DNA of 64,000 nt from an uncultured Flavobacteriales bacterium (lineage in GTDB: Bacteria; Bacteroidota; Bacteroidia; Flavobacteriales; BACL11): contig CATMIT010000001.1 of assembly GCA_950069165.1 (NCBI GenBank), forward strand, positions 18,167 through 82,166, read 5' to 3'. Below are positions 62,973-64,000 of the stretch, piece by piece. The notes under the pieces are model-generated. The model was not told the origin of the DNA. It was given only the letters and a program-made list of their open reading frames with translations, and did no database searches. The stretch's first letter is position 1. Every line of letters starts with the position of its first letter. Made by a program: the position numbers and the translations under genes.

Positions 62973-64000
62973 TAAGCCCTTTCATTTTTCCCTTCTATAT
63001 AATTAATGAAGGCCTTGTTTACCACTTTTACGCCTCCTGGCGTTGGGTAATCTCCTGTAAAATACCAATCCCCTAAATGATTCGGACAAGAAGCATGCAA
63101 ATCCGAAATTGATTGATAAATAATTTCCACCTCAGCTTTAGTTCCTTTTGGAGTTAAAAGTTCACTAATTTTTACTGAAATCTCTTCAGCTGTAAAGGGC
63201 TTATAAATTTCTTGTACATAATTCACCATATCTTCTTTTGGTAAATGAGCTTGTGCCTTACATTTATCGTAAGCCTCAGTAAGTATGTATTCTTGTTTTC
63301 TATCTTTCAACAATGCCACTGCTGCCTGAAAAGCAATAAAATCTCCCATTTTTGCCATGTCAATTCCATAACAATCTGGATATCTGATTTGTGGTGCAGA
63401 TGAAACTACAATGATTTTTTTAGGTCCTAATCTATCCAAAATTCGAATAATAGATTGTTTTAAAGTAGTCCCTCTTACAATACTATCGTCAATCATAACA
63501 AGATTGTCAGTAGGATTTACTGTGCCATAAGTAATGTCATAAATATGGGCTACCAAATCATCTCTGCTATCATCAGAAGTGATAAATGTTCTAAGTTTTG
63601 CATCCTTTATTGCAATCTTTTCAGCCCTTGGAGAAATCTTCATAATTTCAGCAATAGCATCATGACAAGGGCTTTCCCCCAATGCTTGTATTTTTCGTGT
63701 TTTAACTTTATTAAGATAGCTATCCACCCCTTTCATTAAGCCATAATAAGAAACCTCAGCCGTATTGGGAATGTAAGAAAATACCGTATTTCTTACATCT
63801 TTATCAATAGCATCTAATACTTTTGGGAAAATACGTTTCCCTAGTTCTAGGCGTTCGTTATAAATAGACGCATCATTACCTCTTGAGAAATAAATCCTTT
63901 CAAAAGAACATGCCTTCCTTTCTTGTGGCTCACGAACTTGTTTTTCATGAATGCTTCCATCTTTTTTGATAATAAGCACATGCCCTCTTTTTAACTCTTT
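62969..64000 (-). CDS. purF: Amidophosphoribosyltransferase, C-terminal part, cut by the window edge
   Basis: The C-terminal ~344 residues of a PurF-type glutamine PRPP amidotransferase, first enzyme of purine synthesis. The PRPP loop is VMIDDSIVRGTTLKQ, preceded by CSFERIYFSRGNDASIYNERL and FSYIPNTAEVSYYGL. Reading runs in frame to the window end (KELKRGH before VLIIKKDG), so the gene continues beyond 64000 and the GTG at 63979 is not the start. The C-terminal GDWYFTGDYPTPGGVKVVNKAFINY is typical of the Bacteroidota form, which is longer than E. coli PurF. Confidence 0.93.
   Translation of the reverse strand, partial: KELKRGHVLIIKKDGSIHEKQVREPQERKACSFERIYFSRGNDASIYNERLELGKRIFPKVLDAIDKDVRNTVFSYIPNTAEVSYYGLMKGVDSYLNKVKTRKIQALGESPCHDAIAEIMKISPRAEKIAIKDAKLRTFITSDDSRDDLVAHIYDITYGTVNPTDNLVMIDDSIVRGTTLKQSIIRILDRLGPKKIIVVSSAPQIRYPDCYGIDMAKMGDFIAFQAAVALLKDRKQEYILTEAYDKCKAQAHLPKEDMVNYVQEIYKPFTAEEISVKISELLTPKGTKAEVEIIYQSISDLHASCPNHLGDWYFTGDYPTPGGVKVVNKAFINYIEGKNERAY

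Noticed and set aside
63979..64000. GTG at 63979-63977 as the start of purF
   Set aside because: The frame stays open to the window edge and PurF needs its N-terminal glutaminase domain, so the gene is simply truncated.

Overview
The window is a chromosomal stretch of an AT-rich member of the Bacteroidota, most likely order Flavobacteriales (Crocinitomicaceae/Cryomorphaceae-like). The evidence is: type IX secretion (T9SS) sorting domains of both the gliding-associated (type B) and PorC-like (type A) kinds; a giant SprB-repeat adhesin; TAnnTTTG-type -7 promoter elements; families largely confined to Bacteroidota (DUF2480, DUF6427, S46 dipeptidyl peptidase, HmuY); and weak Shine-Dalgarno signals. 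The order-level placement is inference. I see no phage, insertion sequence or CRISPR array.

Layout. 1-7 kb: the start of a small exported protein and a 2315-aa SprB-repeat surface adhesin (minus strand). 7-9.4 kb: a glycosyltransferase and hemW, convergent. 9.4-14.1 kb: a haem/iron-uptake operon (frameshifted porin, FMN-binding protein, TonB-dependent receptor, HmuY-like lipoprotein). 14.2-19.9 kb: an MsrB-MsrA fusion facing a histidine kinase/AsmA/degenerate pseudouridine synthase/YraN cluster. 19.9-25.3 kb: exported proteins (CotH-like kinase, cytochrome c-copper monooxygenase fusion, esterase), a pterin dehydratase, DUF2147, a previously uncalled 43-aa membrane peptide and tRNA-Arg(CCU). 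25.4-38.5 kb: mostly housekeeping genes (metG without its C-terminal domain, LD-carboxypeptidase, lepA, yebC, purD, purQ, class II ribonucleotide reductase, comF, an Ig-like lipoprotein). 38.5-43.7 kb: an omega-amidase, a metalloprotease lipoprotein framed by two imperfect 31-bp direct repeats, and a succinate dehydrogenase operon resembling mycobacterial Sdh1. 43.8-51.2 kb: aminopeptidase P, a helical-repeat protein, and three secreted T9SS proteins of which two are paralogues. 51.3-58.8 kb: thiL and a complete SUF iron-sulfur operon (A-type carrier, B, C, D, S, E, DUF59, DUF2480). 58.7-64 kb: a P-loop NTPase, rluF, a DPP7-type S46 peptidase, a small membrane protein and a 5'-truncated purF.

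How the genes fit together. Several loci converge on iron and redox chemistry: haem capture and uptake, an extracytosolic flavoprotein, SUF cluster assembly, and Fe-S enzymes that need it (HemW, SdhB, and possibly a membrane Rieske-type cluster in SdhC). A second theme is a large secreted repertoire: the adhesin, PKD/Kazal protein, CotH-like protein, copper monooxygenase and esterase all carry T9SS-type C-termini.

No wholly new multi-gene defence or mobile system is evident. The best candidates for follow-up are the Sdh1-like complex with Rieske-type Cys/His residues, the secreted cytochrome c-PHM-like monooxygenase, the flavinylated protein in the haem locus, the pseudouridine synthase lacking its catalytic Asp, and the repeat-flanked protease cassette.
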